From contig JANXCH010000004.1 of the NCBI GenBank assembly GCA_025060295.1, forward strand, positions 1 through 48,710: a stretch of 48,710 nucleotides of DNA, read 5' to 3'. The position numbers and the translations under genes are program-made. This DNA comes from Dehalococcoidia bacterium. Its GTDB lineage: Bacteria; Chloroflexota; Dehalococcoidia; Lucifugimonadales; HRBIN23. Below the pieces are notes generated by a model. That model saw only the letters and a list, made by a program, of their open reading frames with translations, ran no database searches and had not been told where the DNA came from. The number at the start of each line of letters is the position of its first letter. Positions within the stretch are counted from its first letter, which is position 1. Shown here one piece after another: positions 27,194 to 36,496 of the stretch.

Positions 27194-27438
27194 AGGTAGA
27201 TATGGTGCACACACTAGGGCGAGCGCAGAAGATAGAACTCTCTAGCGCCCCTCCATTGTTCCTATTAGGTTTTCTTGATCACTATACAATCTAAAGATTT
27301 GCGGGGGGGCTTCCTAAAGGCTTGTACGACGCGCACAACCGCCCTATGCGTCTGGCTTGGGAGCACGGCCCTCGCATGAGCGTGGGGGCCAGGTCGATTT
27401 TTCGCCTCTACTTCCTCCCTGCTCAGCCTGTAGGGGGC
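27194..27438. other. Non-coding right flank of the island
   Basis: No convincing gene, tRNA or terminator is seen here. The first 110 bases or so are AT-rich like the island; from about 27300 the sequence returns to the GC-rich background. No direct repeats matching the left edge near 25070 were found by eye. Confidence 0.5.
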
Positions 27439-27783
27439 CTACCCCTGGCGCTTGAGGGTGGCCTCCCACTGCTCAAACAGCTCCTGGGCGGTGGCCTCGT
27501 CCTCCTTGCTCACCAGGGCGATGAGACGCCGCAGAAGACCCCCGAACTCCTGGGCAGGCACATGCTGCCGAAGGTAGTCCACCGCCTGGTGGGGGTCTAT
27601 GGTCTGGAACTCGTCAATCCAGAAGTCCTCGGCAAACTCCCGGGACATAGCCCGAATCACCTCGGCCCCCTGGTCGGTGGTGAGCACCTCCTCTCCGTCG
27701 GGGCCGAAGCGAATGTGCTCCACCACCTGCAGGACATCCAGGTCGCGGGGGCTGTTGCGCCAGAACACACGCAGTCGCTTCAC
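27439..27783 (-). CDS. Hypothetical protein, 114 aa, acidic
   Basis: I do not recognise a family. The start is set at GTG 27783 because AAGGAG lies six bases upstream; the open frame reaches an ATG at 27825, but that overlaps the proposed promoter. The protein is soluble, rich in Glu, Asp and Leu, with no signal peptide or cysteine (MKRLRVFWRNSPRDLDVLQV at the N-terminus, helices toward the C-terminus). It is divergent from sppA and shares the short intergenic region. Codon use and GC content match the housekeeping background, not the adjacent island. Confidence 0.65.
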   Translation of the reverse strand: MKRLRVFWRNSPRDLDVLQVVEHIRFGPDGEEVLTTDQGAEVIRAMSREFAEDFWIDEFQTIDPHQAVDYLRQHVPAQEFGGLLRRLIALVSKEDEATAQELFEQWEATLKRQG

Positions 27784-27823
27784 CGAAATCTCCTTCGCTC
27801 TGTCGTGGGATGCACTCCCCTTC

Positions 27824-27833
27824 ATTGTATACT
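27824..27833. promoter_or_regulatory. Shared -10 region of divergent sppA and hypothetical gene
   Basis: TATACT (27828-27833) can serve sppA on the plus strand, and TACAAT (27829-27824 on the minus strand) the hypothetical gene. The two boxes overlap, so the promoters would compete. Leaders of about 20-35 bases result on both sides. Confidence 0.4.
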
Positions 27834-27862
27834 AGGGGCAAGGGTGGCCAGGAGGTGCTCCC

Positions 27863-28675
27863 ATGCTGTTCCTTCGCCCCCGCATCGGACGCATCGCGCT
27901 CATCGAAGTGCACGGCACCATTGGTGGCGGGGTGCGTCCCACGCAGCTGGAGCCCCTTCTGGAAGCGGTGCGGCGGGTGCGTTGGATACGCGGGCTGGTG
28001 TTGGATATCAACTCGCCCGGTGGCTCAGCGGGGGCATCCGATTACCTCTACCGTCAGGTGAAGGCCATCGCCCAGAACAAGCCGGTGGTGGCCTTCATCC
28101 GGGAGGTGGGGGCCTCGGGGGCCTATTACATCGCCTGCGGTGCCCACTACATTGTGGCGTCGCCGGCGGCCGTGGTGGGCTCCATCGGGGTGCTCTCCCT
28201 CCATCCCGTGGTGGAGGCCCTGTTGCAGCGCTGGGGGGTCCAGGTGGGCGTCTATAAAGGGGGCCGGCTCAAGGACATGGGCGCACCCTGGCGACCTCCC
28301 ACCGCCGAGGAGCGGGCCAAACTGCAAAGCCTGGTGGACGACTTCTACAACCTGTTTGTGAGTGTGGTGGCCGAGGGGCGGAAGATGGCCCCGGAGCGGG
28401 TGCGGGAGGTGGCCACGGGGGAGACCTTTTTGGCGGCGCGGGGGAAGGAGTTAGGGCTCATTGACGCAGTGGGCGACCAGGAGCAGGCCCTGGAGAAGGC
28501 GGCCCAGATGGCGGGGATTCGCCGCAGGGTGATCACGTTGCGCCCCCACAGGCCGTTGCTGGCCCGCCTCCTCCAGCCAGCGGGGGATGCCCTGGTTGAG
28601 GGGCTCTGGAGCGCCCTGGAGGCGCGCCTGTGGCAGAGTGCCTTGCCCCAGTTCCGCTGGCCGTGGCAAATATAA
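27863..28675 (+). CDS. sppA: S49-family signal peptide peptidase-like protease
   Basis: A 270-residue SppA-like protein. The nucleophile is Ser85 in VGASGAYYIACGA. The general-base lysine is most likely Lys137 in KGGRLKDMG, 52 residues later as in short-form SppA. VLDINSPGGSAGASD is the conserved oxyanion-side loop, and GSIGVLS follows. No N-terminal membrane segment is present, so it may be cytoplasmic or peripheral, unlike Bacillus SppA. The family degrades leftover signal peptides and other small peptides. AGGAGG precedes the ATG. It converges on pheS with 29 bases between, where only a weak GGGC/GCCC stem is seen. Confidence 0.88.
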   Translation: MLFLRPRIGRIALIEVHGTIGGGVRPTQLEPLLEAVRRVRWIRGLVLDINSPGGSAGASDYLYRQVKAIAQNKPVVAFIREVGASGAYYIACGAHYIVASPAAVVGSIGVLSLHPVVEALLQRWGVQVGVYKGGRLKDMGAPWRPPTAEERAKLQSLVDDFYNLFVSVVAEGRKMAPERVREVATGETFLAARGKELGLIDAVGDQEQALEKAAQMAGIRRRVITLRPHRPLLARLLQPAGDALVEGLWSALEARLWQSALPQFRWPWQI

Positions 28676-28704
28676 AGGGCTTACGCCCCTCTCGGCTGCT
28701 CCCC

Positions 28705-29760
28705 CTAAAACTGGCGCAGGAAGCGCAGGTCGTTAGCGTAGAACAGGCGGATGTCCTCTATCCCCCACTTGAGCATGGCGATGCGCTCGGGCCCCATCCC
28801 GAAGGCGAAGCCCGTGTACTTTTGGCTATCGTAGCCCACCATCTCCAGCACACGGGGATGCACCATCCCCGCCCCCATAATCTCGATCCACCCGCTCCCC
28901 TTGCAGATGCGGCATCCCCCCCCCTTGCAGGCGAAGCAGTCTATAGCCATATCCACGCCCGGCTCCACGAAGGGGAAGTAGTCGCAGCGGAAACGTATGC
29001 GCCGGTCAGGGCCAAAGATGCGTCGGGCGAACTCGTACAGGGTGCCTTTCAGGTCGGCGAAGGTGATCCCCTCGTCCACCGCCAGCCCCTCAATCTGGAA
29101 GAAGTGCCACTCGTGGGTGGCGTCGGTGGCCTCGTAGCGGTAGCACTTGCCCGGCACCACCACCCGAATAGGGGGGCGCATGCGCTCCATAATGCGCGCC
29201 TGCATGGGGGAGGTGTGGGTGCGCAGGAGCATGGGGCGTTCCCCCGTAGGCGTAACATAGTCCACCCACAGGGTGTTCCACATGTCCCGCGCCGGGTGGT
29301 CTTGGGGGATGTTCAACAGCGCAAAGTTGTAGCGGTCCCACTCCACCTCGGGGCCTTCCACCACCTGGAAGCCCATAGCGACGAAGGCCTGGCAAATTTC
29401 CTGGACGATGCGGGTGGTGGGGTGCAGCCTGCCCCGCACGACGGGACGCCCCGGCAGAGTGACATCCCAGCCCGCTTGAGCCTTGCGGGCCACCTCTTGG
29501 GCCTTCAAGGCCTCCAGGCGTTGGGCGTAGCGCTCTTCCAAAAGGTCTTTGAGGGCGTTGCCCACGCGCCCCACTTCACGGCGCACCTCCAGGGGCAAGG
29601 TGGGCAGGGCACGCAGGACCTGGGTGAGTTTCCCGTCCTTGCGTCCCAAGTAGGTGATGCGCCACGCCTCCAGGGCATCCAGGGTGGAGGCTTGTTCTAA
29701 CGCCTGCAGGGCCTCTTTGTGCAGGGATTGGAGGTGCTCTAGGAGAGTCGGAGTGCTCAT
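28705..29760 (-). CDS. pheS: Phenylalanyl-tRNA synthetase alpha subunit
   Basis: A 351-residue class II synthetase subunit. The N-terminal coiled coil (about residues 1-90) binds tRNA. The catalytic part has motif 2 in GKCYRYEATDATHEWHFFQI and FQIEGLAVD, and motif 3 in GFAFGMGPERIAML. A cysteine cluster CFACKGGGCRIC in the catalytic domain could bind zinc, as seen in some bacterial PheS. It normally works as a heterotetramer with PheT. Here pheT is not adjacent, because the gene ends against convergent sppA. It follows glyA by eight bases. Confidence 0.95.
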   Translation of the reverse strand: MSTPTLLEHLQSLHKEALQALEQASTLDALEAWRITYLGRKDGKLTQVLRALPTLPLEVRREVGRVGNALKDLLEERYAQRLEALKAQEVARKAQAGWDVTLPGRPVVRGRLHPTTRIVQEICQAFVAMGFQVVEGPEVEWDRYNFALLNIPQDHPARDMWNTLWVDYVTPTGERPMLLRTHTSPMQARIMERMRPPIRVVVPGKCYRYEATDATHEWHFFQIEGLAVDEGITFADLKGTLYEFARRIFGPDRRIRFRCDYFPFVEPGVDMAIDCFACKGGGCRICKGSGWIEIMGAGMVHPRVLEMVGYDSQKYTGFAFGMGPERIAMLKWGIEDIRLFYANDLRFLRQF

Positions 29761-29768
29761 CTACCCTC

Positions 29769-31055
29769 CTACTCCCACGGCCACCCCTTGTCCACCGTTA
29801 CCCCCGGCACGGGGAAACGCTCCGTCAGGTGGCGCACCTCTTCCCGCACTTGGGATTCCACCCGCGCATCGCCCGGGTGGGCCAGCACCCGCAGAATTAG
29901 GGAGGCGATGGCCCGCATCTCCCCTACGCCCATGCCCCGGCTGGTAACAGCGGGGGTACCTATGCGCAGGCCACTGGTGACCCGCGGGGGCTTGGGGTCA
30001 TAGGGGATGGCGTTGCGGTTGACATAGATGCCCGCCCGTCCCAGGGCCTCCTCCGCTTGCCGCCCCGTCAGACCGATGGGCGTCAGGTCTACGAGGAAGA
30101 GGTGGTTGTCTGTTCCGCCCGAGACGATGCGCAGGCCCCCCTGGCGGAGCGCCTCGGCCAGGGCACGGGCGTTTTCCACGATGCGCTGGGCATAGCGGGC
30201 GAAGCCTGGGTGCAGCGCCTCCCCAAAGCAGACGGCCTTCGCCGCAATGATGTGCATAAAGGGCCCCCCTTGCGTCTGGGGGAACACAGCGCGGTCCACC
30301 GCCTGAGCCAGGTCTGCCGTGGAGAGAATCACGGCGCTGCGGGGCCCCCGCAGGGTCTTGTGGGTGGTGGAGGTTACCACATGAGCGTAGGGGAGGGGCG
30401 AGGGATGCACCCCGCCCGCCACCAGGCCCGCAATGTGGGCGATATCGGCCACCAGTTTCGCCCCCACCAGGTCGGCAATGGCGCGGAAGCGGGCAAAGTC
30501 AATGGTGCGGGAGTAGGCGGTGTAGCCCGTCACGATGACCTTAGGGCGGTGCTCCTTCGCCAGGCGCTCCACCTCAGCGAAGTCGATGGTCTCCGTCTCC
30601 CTGTCCACGCCGTAGGCCACAAACTTGTAGAGTTTGCCCGAGAAGTTGACAGGGCTACCGTGGGACAGGTGGCCGCCCATATCCAAGCGCATGCCCAGAA
30701 TGGTGTCGCCGGGCTCGCAGAGGGCAGAGTAGGCAGCCATATTGGCCTGGGTGCCCGAGTGGGGTTGGACGTTGGCGTGCTCGGCTCCAAATAGGCGCTT
30801 GGCCCGCTCTATGGCCAAGCCCTCCACCTGGTCCACAAACTCACACCCCCCGTAGTAGCGGCGGCCGGGATAGCCTTCAGCATACTTGTTGGTGAGCACC
30901 GTGCCCATGGCCTCCAGCACGGCACGGCTCGTGTAGTTCTCCGAGGCGATGAGGACAAGGGAGGTGGTCTGGCGCTCCACTTCGCGGCGGATGGCCTCGG
31001 CCACCTCGGGGTCGGCTCGCAGGATGGCGGGTGGTGCAACGGGGGCAACGACCAT
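29769..31055 (-). CDS. glyA: Serine hydroxymethyltransferase
   Basis: A 428-residue PLP enzyme of fold type I. The cofactor lysine is Lys233 in [13 protein letters not shown]. The other hallmarks are [26 protein letters not shown] and [12 protein letters not shown]. It interconverts serine and glycine while charging tetrahydrofolate with a one-carbon unit. ATG 31055 follows AAAGGAG. It heads a glyA-pheS pair, and mazG lies upstream in the same direction with a gap of 50 bases. Confidence 0.96.
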   Translation of the reverse strand: MVVAPVAPPAILRADPEVAEAIRREVERQTTSLVLIASENYTSRAVLEAMGTVLTNKYAEGYPGRRYYGGCEFVDQVEGLAIERAKRLFGAEHANVQPHSGTQANMAAYSALCEPGDTILGMRLDMGGHLSHGSPVNFSGKLYKFVAYGVDRETETIDFAEVERLAKEHRPKVIVTGYTAYSRTIDFARFRAIADLVGAKLVADIAHIAGLVAGGVHPSPLPYAHVVTSTTHKTLRGPRSAVILSTADLAQAVDRAVFPQTQGGPFMHIIAAKAVCFGEALHPGFARYAQRIVENARALAEALRQGGLRIVSGGTDNHLFLVDLTPIGLTGRQAEEALGRAGIYVNRNAIPYDPKPPRVTSGLRIGTPAVTSRGMGVGEMRAIASLILRVLAHPGDARVESQVREEVRHLTERFPVPGVTVDKGWPWE

Positions 31056-31105
31056 GGTGCTCCTTTCCTGGGGGATAACACCCCCTCAACGGTTAGGATA
31101 CCACC

Positions 31106-31885
31106 TCACCCGACGGCCTCTTTAGCCCGTTGCCAGAGGACCTCCTTCTGCTCCGGAGGGAGAGCGGAGAAGTCCCACCCCTGCGTGCGACAGGTCTCCT
31201 CTATAGCCTGCCAGCGGCGACGGAAGCGGGCGTTGGCGGTGCGCAGGGCGCTTTCGGCGTCCACCCCCAGCCAGCGGGCCAGGTTGACAATGGTGAACAG
31301 CAGATCACCTACCTCCCGTTCCCGCTCCTGGGGCGTAGAGGCCTTCTGCACCTCGGCCAGTTCCTCGTGCACCTTCTGGAGGAGGCTCTCCAGGGTGGGC
31401 CACTCGAACCCCACGCGCGCCACCCGCTGGGAGATGGCCTGGGCCGCCGCCAAAGCCGGGAGGTCTTTGGGGAGGCCGTCCAGGAGAGATGCCTGGGGCT
31501 TTTCGGCCTTCTTGATGCGCTCCCACTGCTCCTCTACCTGGCGGGCGGTGTGGGCCTGGGCGTCCCCGAACACATGGGGGTGGCGACGAATCAGTTTGGT
31601 GTTCACCTGGCGCAGAACATCCTCCCAGCGGAAGGCCCCCCGTTCCTCCCCCATCTGACAGTGGAAAGCGATGTGAATGAGCAGGTCGCCCAGTTCCTCC
31701 ACCAGGCGCTTCTCGTCCCCGCTGTCCAGGGCTTCCAGGGATTCGTAGCACTCCTCCAGCAGGGCACGGCGCAGGGATTGAGGGGTCTGCTCCCGGTCCC
31801 ACGGGCACCCCTCGGGCCCCCGCAGACGAGCCAGGATAGCCCGCAAGGTCTCCAACTTGGTGAGGTCGCCAACACCAGAGGTCAT
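31106..31885 (-). CDS. mazG: Nucleoside triphosphate pyrophosphohydrolase MazG
   Basis: A 259-residue two-domain MazG. The N-terminal domain starts with LRGPEGCPWDREQT and carries EEL-DLL metal-binding motifs (LVEELGDLLIHIAFH). The second domain has a similar E-EVGDLLFTIVNLAR pattern, so both MazG folds are present. It hydrolyses non-canonical or excess NTPs to NMP and pyrophosphate, keeping the nucleotide pool clean. ATG 31885 with AAAGGAG is chosen over an upstream start. It is divergent from udg, another DNA-integrity gene, across 64 bases. Confidence 0.92.
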   Translation of the reverse strand: MTSGVGDLTKLETLRAILARLRGPEGCPWDREQTPQSLRRALLEECYESLEALDSGDEKRLVEELGDLLIHIAFHCQMGEERGAFRWEDVLRQVNTKLIRRHPHVFGDAQAHTARQVEEQWERIKKAEKPQASLLDGLPKDLPALAAAQAISQRVARVGFEWPTLESLLQKVHEELAEVQKASTPQEREREVGDLLFTIVNLARWLGVDAESALRTANARFRRRWQAIEETCRTQGWDFSALPPEQKEVLWQRAKEAVG

Positions 31886-31931
31886 GGCACTCCTTTCACG
31901 CCCTATCATAGCCTAAGCGATTGACAGGGCG

Positions 31932-31940
31932 TGCTACACT
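31932..31940 (+). promoter_or_regulatory. Extended -10 promoter of udg, near the start codon
   Basis: TGCTACACT is an extended -10 ending ten bases before the ATG of udg. The expected transcription start (about 31947) leaves a leader of about three bases. TTGACA at 31921 is only eight bases from the hexamer and is not a usable -35. Confidence 0.5.
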
Positions 31941-31949
31941 AAAGGGGAG

Positions 31950-32558
31950 ATGACCCCTCTGGAGGCTTTGGCCCAGCGCATCCGCGCCTGCCAGGATTGC
32001 CCCCTGGCCCGCACCCGCACCCAGGCCGTCCCCGGCGAGGGGCCTGACACCCCCCTGATCATGTGCATCGGGGAGGCGCCAGGCTACCACGAAGACCAGG
32101 AGGGCAGGCCCTTCGTGGGGCCAGCGGGGCGATTCCTGGAGGAACTGCTGGCCTCGGTGGGCATCAAACGCAGTGAGGTCTACATCACCAATGTGGTGAA
32201 GTGTCGCCCCCCGGACAACCGCGACCCCCTGCCCGGGGAGATCGAGGCCTGTAAAAAGTACCTGGACGAGCAAATTGCCCTCCTGCGCCCCAAGATCATT
32301 GTGACCTTGGGACGGTACTCCCTGGCCCGCTTTGCGCCCAAGGAGTCCATCTCCAAAGTGCACGGCAAGCCCCGCAGAATCCCCGAAGGGATCCTGTTCC
32401 CTATGTATCACCCGGCGGCCGCCCTGCACTACCAGGGCCTGCGCCCCGTGTTAGAGCAGGACATCCGCCTCCTCCCCGAACTGATTCGGCAAGTGCAGCA
32501 GGGGCTGGCTCAGGTGCCCTCGGCCGAGCCTCCCCCTCAGCAACTAAGCCTGTTCTAG
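31950..32558 (+). CDS. Type 4 uracil-DNA glycosylase (iron-sulfur)
   Basis: A 202-residue family 4 UDG. The active-site motif is GEAPGYHED from residue 41, and the second motif is HPAAALHY. Four cysteines fit the 4Fe-4S cluster of this family: Cys14, Cys17, Cys85 and Cys101. It removes uracil formed by cytosine deamination from DNA, the form typical of thermophiles and many GC-rich bacteria. The C-terminus ends in PPPQQLSLF, a QLSLF peptide resembling sliding-clamp binding motifs. RNase J begins five bases after its stop. Confidence 0.94.
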   Translation: MTPLEALAQRIRACQDCPLARTRTQAVPGEGPDTPLIMCIGEAPGYHEDQEGRPFVGPAGRFLEELLASVGIKRSEVYITNVVKCRPPDNRDPLPGEIEACKKYLDEQIALLRPKIIVTLGRYSLARFAPKESISKVHGKPRRIPEGILFPMYHPAAALHYQGLRPVLEQDIRLLPELIRQVQQGLAQVPSAEPPPQQLSLF

Positions 32559-32563
32559 GACCG

Positions 32564-34219
32564 ATGACCACCACCCTGCGCGTTATCCCCCTTGGGGGGT
32601 TGGGAGAAATCGGGAAGAACATGCTCGCCCTGGAGGTGGGCGAGGACATCGTGGTCATCGACGCAGGGGTGATGTTCCCCGAGGAGGACATGCTGGGGGT
32701 GGACCTGGTCATTCCCGACATCTCCTATCTCCTTCAGCGCAAGGAGAAGGTGCGAGGCATTCTAATCACCCACGGCCACGAAGACCACACGGGTGCCCTG
32801 CCCTATGTGCTCAACCGCCTCCCGGTGCCCGTCTATGCGGTGGGGCTGGCGCATGGTCTCATCGGCATCAAGCTGAAAGAGCACCACCTGTCCCCAAAGG
32901 TCCCCTTGCACAAGGTGGAGCCTCTGCGCCCGGTGCACCTGGGACGCCTGACGGCCGAGTTCTTCCCCGTCTGCCACAGCATCCCCGATGCCATGGGCAT
33001 CGTGCTGGAGACGCCTTTGGGCTTGGTGTTCCACACCGGCGACTTCAAGATCGACCACACCCCTGTGCACGGTGCCCCCACCGACTTCTCGGTGCTGGCA
33101 GGGTATGCGCGCCGGGGCATCTTCCTGATGCTGGCCGATTCCACCTACGCCGAAGTGCCGGGGTATACCCCGTCCGAGCGGGTGCTCACAGAGAACCTGG
33201 ATCACATCATCGGGGAGGCGCCGGGGCGGGTGATGGTGGCCACCTTCGCCTCCTTGATCTCGCGGGTGCAACAGGTGTTGGACGCGGCGGCCAAACACAA
33301 GCGCAAGGTGGCAGTGGTGGGGCGCAGTATGGCCGAAACCGTGCAGTTGGCTTTGAAGATGGGCTATTTGAAGCCCAAGCCCGGGGTCCTCCAGCCCTGG
33401 TCCACCATCCGCACCCTGCCCCCGGAACAGGTGGTCATCGTAACCACGGGCACGCAAGGCGAACCGACCTCCGCCCTGGTGCGTATCGCCAACCGCGACC
33501 ATCGGGAGATTGAGGTGCTCCCCGGCGATACCATTGTGATGTCCGCCTCTCCCATTCCCGGCAACGAGACGGTCATCAGTCGCACCATAGACAACCTGTG
33601 TCGGCAGGGGGCGCGGGTGCTCTACCACCGCAACGCCCTGGTGCACGTGCACGGCCACGCCGCCCAAGAGGAGCTGAAACTGATGCTCCGCCTGATGCGC
33701 CCCCGCTACTTTGTGCCCGTGCACGGGGAGTATCGCCACCTGGTGGCCCACGCCCAGTTGGCCAAGAGCATGGGCGTTGCACCCGAGAATGTGTTCGTCT
33801 TGGAGAATGGGGATGTGCTGGAACTGACTGCCGACGGGGGGCAGAAGGTGGAGCGTATCCCTTGCGGGCATATTTATGTCGACGGCCTGCGCCTGTGGGA
33901 GCCGGAGAGCGTGGTGTTACGCGACCGCCATCTGCTCTCTCGGGATGGGGTGGTGGTGGCCGTGCTCACGGTGGACCGCACCACGGGGCGTCTGGTGCGC
34001 CCCCCTGACCTCACCTCCTCCGGCTTCGTAGATCCCCAGGAGGCGTCCGTGGTGCTGGGGCGGGCCGCCCAGGCCCTCCAGGAAGCCCTGGATAGCCGAC
34101 GCGCCATTCCCGCAGAGTGGGGCTATCTTTCCGCCAAAGCCAAGGAAATTCTGGAGGAATTCCTTTATCACGAGACCCGCCGCCGCCCTATGGTGTTGCC
34201 CGTTACCATTACGGTATAA
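32564..34219 (+). CDS. rnj: Ribonuclease J
   Basis: A 551-residue metallo-beta-lactamase/beta-CASP ribonuclease. The zinc motif HGHEDH is at residues 70-75. The beta-CASP and C-terminal domains follow, with HVHGHAAQEEL near residue 364 and PVHGEYRHLVAHAQLA soon after. It combines 5'-3' exonuclease and endonuclease activity in mRNA decay and rRNA maturation. Co-transcribed with udg. Its TAA stop overlaps a TATAAT that may drive ftsK. Confidence 0.95.
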   Translation: MTTTLRVIPLGGLGEIGKNMLALEVGEDIVVIDAGVMFPEEDMLGVDLVIPDISYLLQRKEKVRGILITHGHEDHTGALPYVLNRLPVPVYAVGLAHGLIGIKLKEHHLSPKVPLHKVEPLRPVHLGRLTAEFFPVCHSIPDAMGIVLETPLGLVFHTGDFKIDHTPVHGAPTDFSVLAGYARRGIFLMLADSTYAEVPGYTPSERVLTENLDHIIGEAPGRVMVATFASLISRVQQVLDAAAKHKRKVAVVGRSMAETVQLALKMGYLKPKPGVLQPWSTIRTLPPEQVVIVTTGTQGEPTSALVRIANRDHREIEVLPGDTIVMSASPIPGNETVISRTIDNLCRQGARVLYHRNALVHVHGHAAQEELKLMLRLMRPRYFVPVHGEYRHLVAHAQLAKSMGVAPENVFVLENGDVLELTADGGQKVERIPCGHIYVDGLRLWEPESVVLRDRHLLSRDGVVVAVLTVDRTTGRLVRPPDLTSSGFVDPQEASVVLGRAAQALQEALDSRRAIPAEWGYLSAKAKEILEEFLYHETRRRPMVLPVTITV

Positions 34220-34220
34220 T
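34215..34220 (+). promoter_or_regulatory. Consensus -10 box upstream of ftsK
   Basis: TATAAT overlaps the rnj stop codon and precedes the ftsK ATG by 92 bases. TTGCCC at 34196 is only 13 bases away, so a -35 is not established. Confidence 0.4.
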
Positions 34221-34312
34221 GGCGGGGCTCAGACGCCCCCAGTAGAGGGGTTCCCGATGGGCCCCCCTCCGCAACACCCTGTGGCCCTGCGTGGGCCAGG
34301 GAGGTAGATGCC

Positions 34313-36493
34313 ATGACCAGCAAGGCCTCGGTGCGTGCGCAACCATCCCCTTCTGCCCGTTCCCACCCCGCCCTCATCAAGGCCGGCCTGTTGGGCTTTT
34401 TGTTCCTGACCGGGGCTGGGCTTCTGGCCCTGGTGTGGGAGTATGTAGTGTTTGCTTGGGTGGGGGTAGTCGTGTGGTGGGGAGCCGTCCTGACGGTAGT
34501 GGGCCTGCGCCCCCGCTGGCTCCGACGGGTGAACCTTTGGCTGGCGCTTCTCGTTATGGTAATTGCAGGGGCTGGGGCGCTGTCCCTGTATCACCAGGGA
34601 TGGGGAGGCCACCTGGGCGCATGGGTCGCCGGCGGTTCCCTGTGGACAGGCATCCCCCGCCTGCTGGGAGTACTGGTGGTCGCCACTGCTCTCGCCTTCC
34701 CACGCTGGACCTGGCAAGGGGCGCGCTGGGGGTGGCGATGCGCCTGGCGAAGTATGCTCCGGGGGGCACGGGCCTATCGCCGTTGGCCTGTGCACCGGAT
34801 CCTGTGGCAGGCAAGCCTGGCTTTGGCCCGTCTCCCCTGGCGGAGCTGGAGGCGCTGGGGGCGCAAGGAGCAGGTGCCCTTGTGGGAGGTGGCGTCAAGC
34901 ATTCCCCCACCCGTGCGGGAGCCACGTCCTAGCCGCTCCCCCGCCCCCACAGAGGAAGCCTCTACGGCGACCCCAGAGGAGGTTGGCCCCGCAGTGCACC
35001 GCTCCAGCCACGCCTTGGGAGGCTGGAAACTGCCCCCCCTGAGTGTGCTGGCCCAGCGGGAGGAACACACCGTCTCCGACGAGGAAAATCTAGAGAAAGC
35101 CCGTCTTATTGAAGAGACCTTGGCGCAATACAACATTGAGGTAACGGTAGAGGAAATTCGGCCTGGCCCCGTGGTTACCCAGTTCGGGCTGGTGCCGGGG
35201 TGGGTGCGCAAGGTGCGGGAGGTGCGGGAACGGGATAAAGACGGTCGCCCCAAACTGGATAAGAACGGCCGCCCCGTCATCACCCAGGTGGAACAGAAGA
35301 CACGGGTGAAGGTGGATACCATCCTGCAACGGGAGAAGGACTTAGCGATGGCTTTGGCCGCCCCCAGTATCCGCTTTGAGGCCCCCGTGCCGGGGGAATC
35401 CTTCATCGGCCTGGAGGTGCCCAACAGCAAACCCTCGGTGGTAACCCTGCGGTCGGTGATGGAGAGCGAAGAGTTCCGCCAGGCCCAGCGCAAGGGGCAC
35501 CTCCCCATCGCCTTGGGCAAGGGGAGTGGGGGTGAGGTGGTGGTTACCGACCTGACCGATATGCCGCACCTGCTCATCGCCGGGGCCACAGGCAGCGGGA
35601 AAAGCGTGTGCATCAACGCCATCCTGTGCTGTCTGCTGATGCAGTTCACCCCCTATGACCTGCGGCTGCTCCTCACCGACCCCAAGCGGGTGGAGCTGAC
35701 CCCCTACAACGGCATCCCCCACCTGGTGCGCCCCGTGGTGGTAGAGAGCGAGGAGGTGGTGCCCCTGTTGCGCGCCCTCATCCACGAGATGAAGGAGCGC
35801 TACAAGCGCCTGGAGACGGCGGGGGTGCGCAATATCCAGGGGTTCAACAGCAAAATCAAGACCCCCCAAGAGAAGATGCCCTACCTGGTGGTGGTCATCG
35901 ACGAACTGGCCGATTTGATGATGTCGGCCCCGGTGGATGTGGAACAGAGCCTGTGCCGGCTGGCCCAGTTGGGGCGGGCGGTGGGCATCCACCTCATTGT
36001 GGCCACCCAGCGCCCCTCGGTGGATGTCATCACCGGCCTTATCAAAGCCAACTTCCCCAGCCGTATCAGTTTCGCCGTCTCCTCCCAGGTGGACTCCCGC
36101 ACCATCTTGGACGGGGCAGGGGCCGAGAAACTGCTGGGTAAGGGGGATATGCTGTTCCTCCCAGTGCACCTGCCCAAACCCAAGCGCCTGCAAGGGGTCT
36201 ATGTCTCCGATGATGAGGTTACCCACCTGGTGGAGCATTGGCGCTCCCAGAAGGGTATGCCCGTGCCGCCTCTGGACCTGGTGGTGGCGGAGGAGGATGA
36301 GGACGACCTCCTGGAGCGGGCGCGGGCGTTGGCCCAGAAACACGGACGCCTCTCCGTGGCGCTCCTGCAACGCAAACTGGGCATCGGCTATCCCCGCGCG
36401 GCCCGCCTCCTGGAACGCTTGCAGGAGGAGGGCACAGCCGAGGCATCCTCTGGCCGCCCCCAGCGCGGGGAAGAGGACGAGGAGGGTCAGTAA
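34313..36493 (+). CDS. ftsK: DNA translocase FtsK/SpoIIIE
   Basis: A 726-residue translocase. The N-terminus has about four membrane segments between residues 20 and 135. A Pro/Ser-rich linker leads to the alpha/beta motor: FIGLEVPNSKPSVVTLR, then Walker A GATGSGKSV from residue 424 and Walker B VVVIDELADLMM. The C-terminal gamma winged helix (about 645-710) reads polar DNA signals. It pumps chromosome DNA through the division septum. AGGGAGG precedes the ATG. The gene is followed three bases later by accDA, so the two are likely co-transcribed. Confidence 0.95.
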   Translation: MTSKASVRAQPSPSARSHPALIKAGLLGFLFLTGAGLLALVWEYVVFAWVGVVVWWGAVLTVVGLRPRWLRRVNLWLALLVMVIAGAGALSLYHQGWGGHLGAWVAGGSLWTGIPRLLGVLVVATALAFPRWTWQGARWGWRCAWRSMLRGARAYRRWPVHRILWQASLALARLPWRSWRRWGRKEQVPLWEVASSIPPPVREPRPSRSPAPTEEASTATPEEVGPAVHRSSHALGGWKLPPLSVLAQREEHTVSDEENLEKARLIEETLAQYNIEVTVEEIRPGPVVTQFGLVPGWVRKVREVRERDKDGRPKLDKNGRPVITQVEQKTRVKVDTILQREKDLAMALAAPSIRFEAPVPGESFIGLEVPNSKPSVVTLRSVMESEEFRQAQRKGHLPIALGKGSGGEVVVTDLTDMPHLLIAGATGSGKSVCINAILCCLLMQFTPYDLRLLLTDPKRVELTPYNGIPHLVRPVVVESEEVVPLLRALIHEMKERYKRLETAGVRNIQGFNSKIKTPQEKMPYLVVVIDELADLMMSAPVDVEQSLCRLAQLGRAVGIHLIVATQRPSVDVITGLIKANFPSRISFAVSSQVDSRTILDGAGAEKLLGKGDMLFLPVHLPKPKRLQGVYVSDDEVTHLVEHWRSQKGMPVPPLDLVVAEEDEDDLLERARALAQKHGRLSVALLQRKLGIGYPRAARLLERLQEEGTAEASSGRPQRGEEDEEGQ

Positions 36494-36496
36494 AGA

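Noticed and set aside
31921-31926. TTGACA as -35 of udg
   Set aside because: Only eight bases separate it from the TACACT hexamer; the extended -10 alone explains the promoter better.
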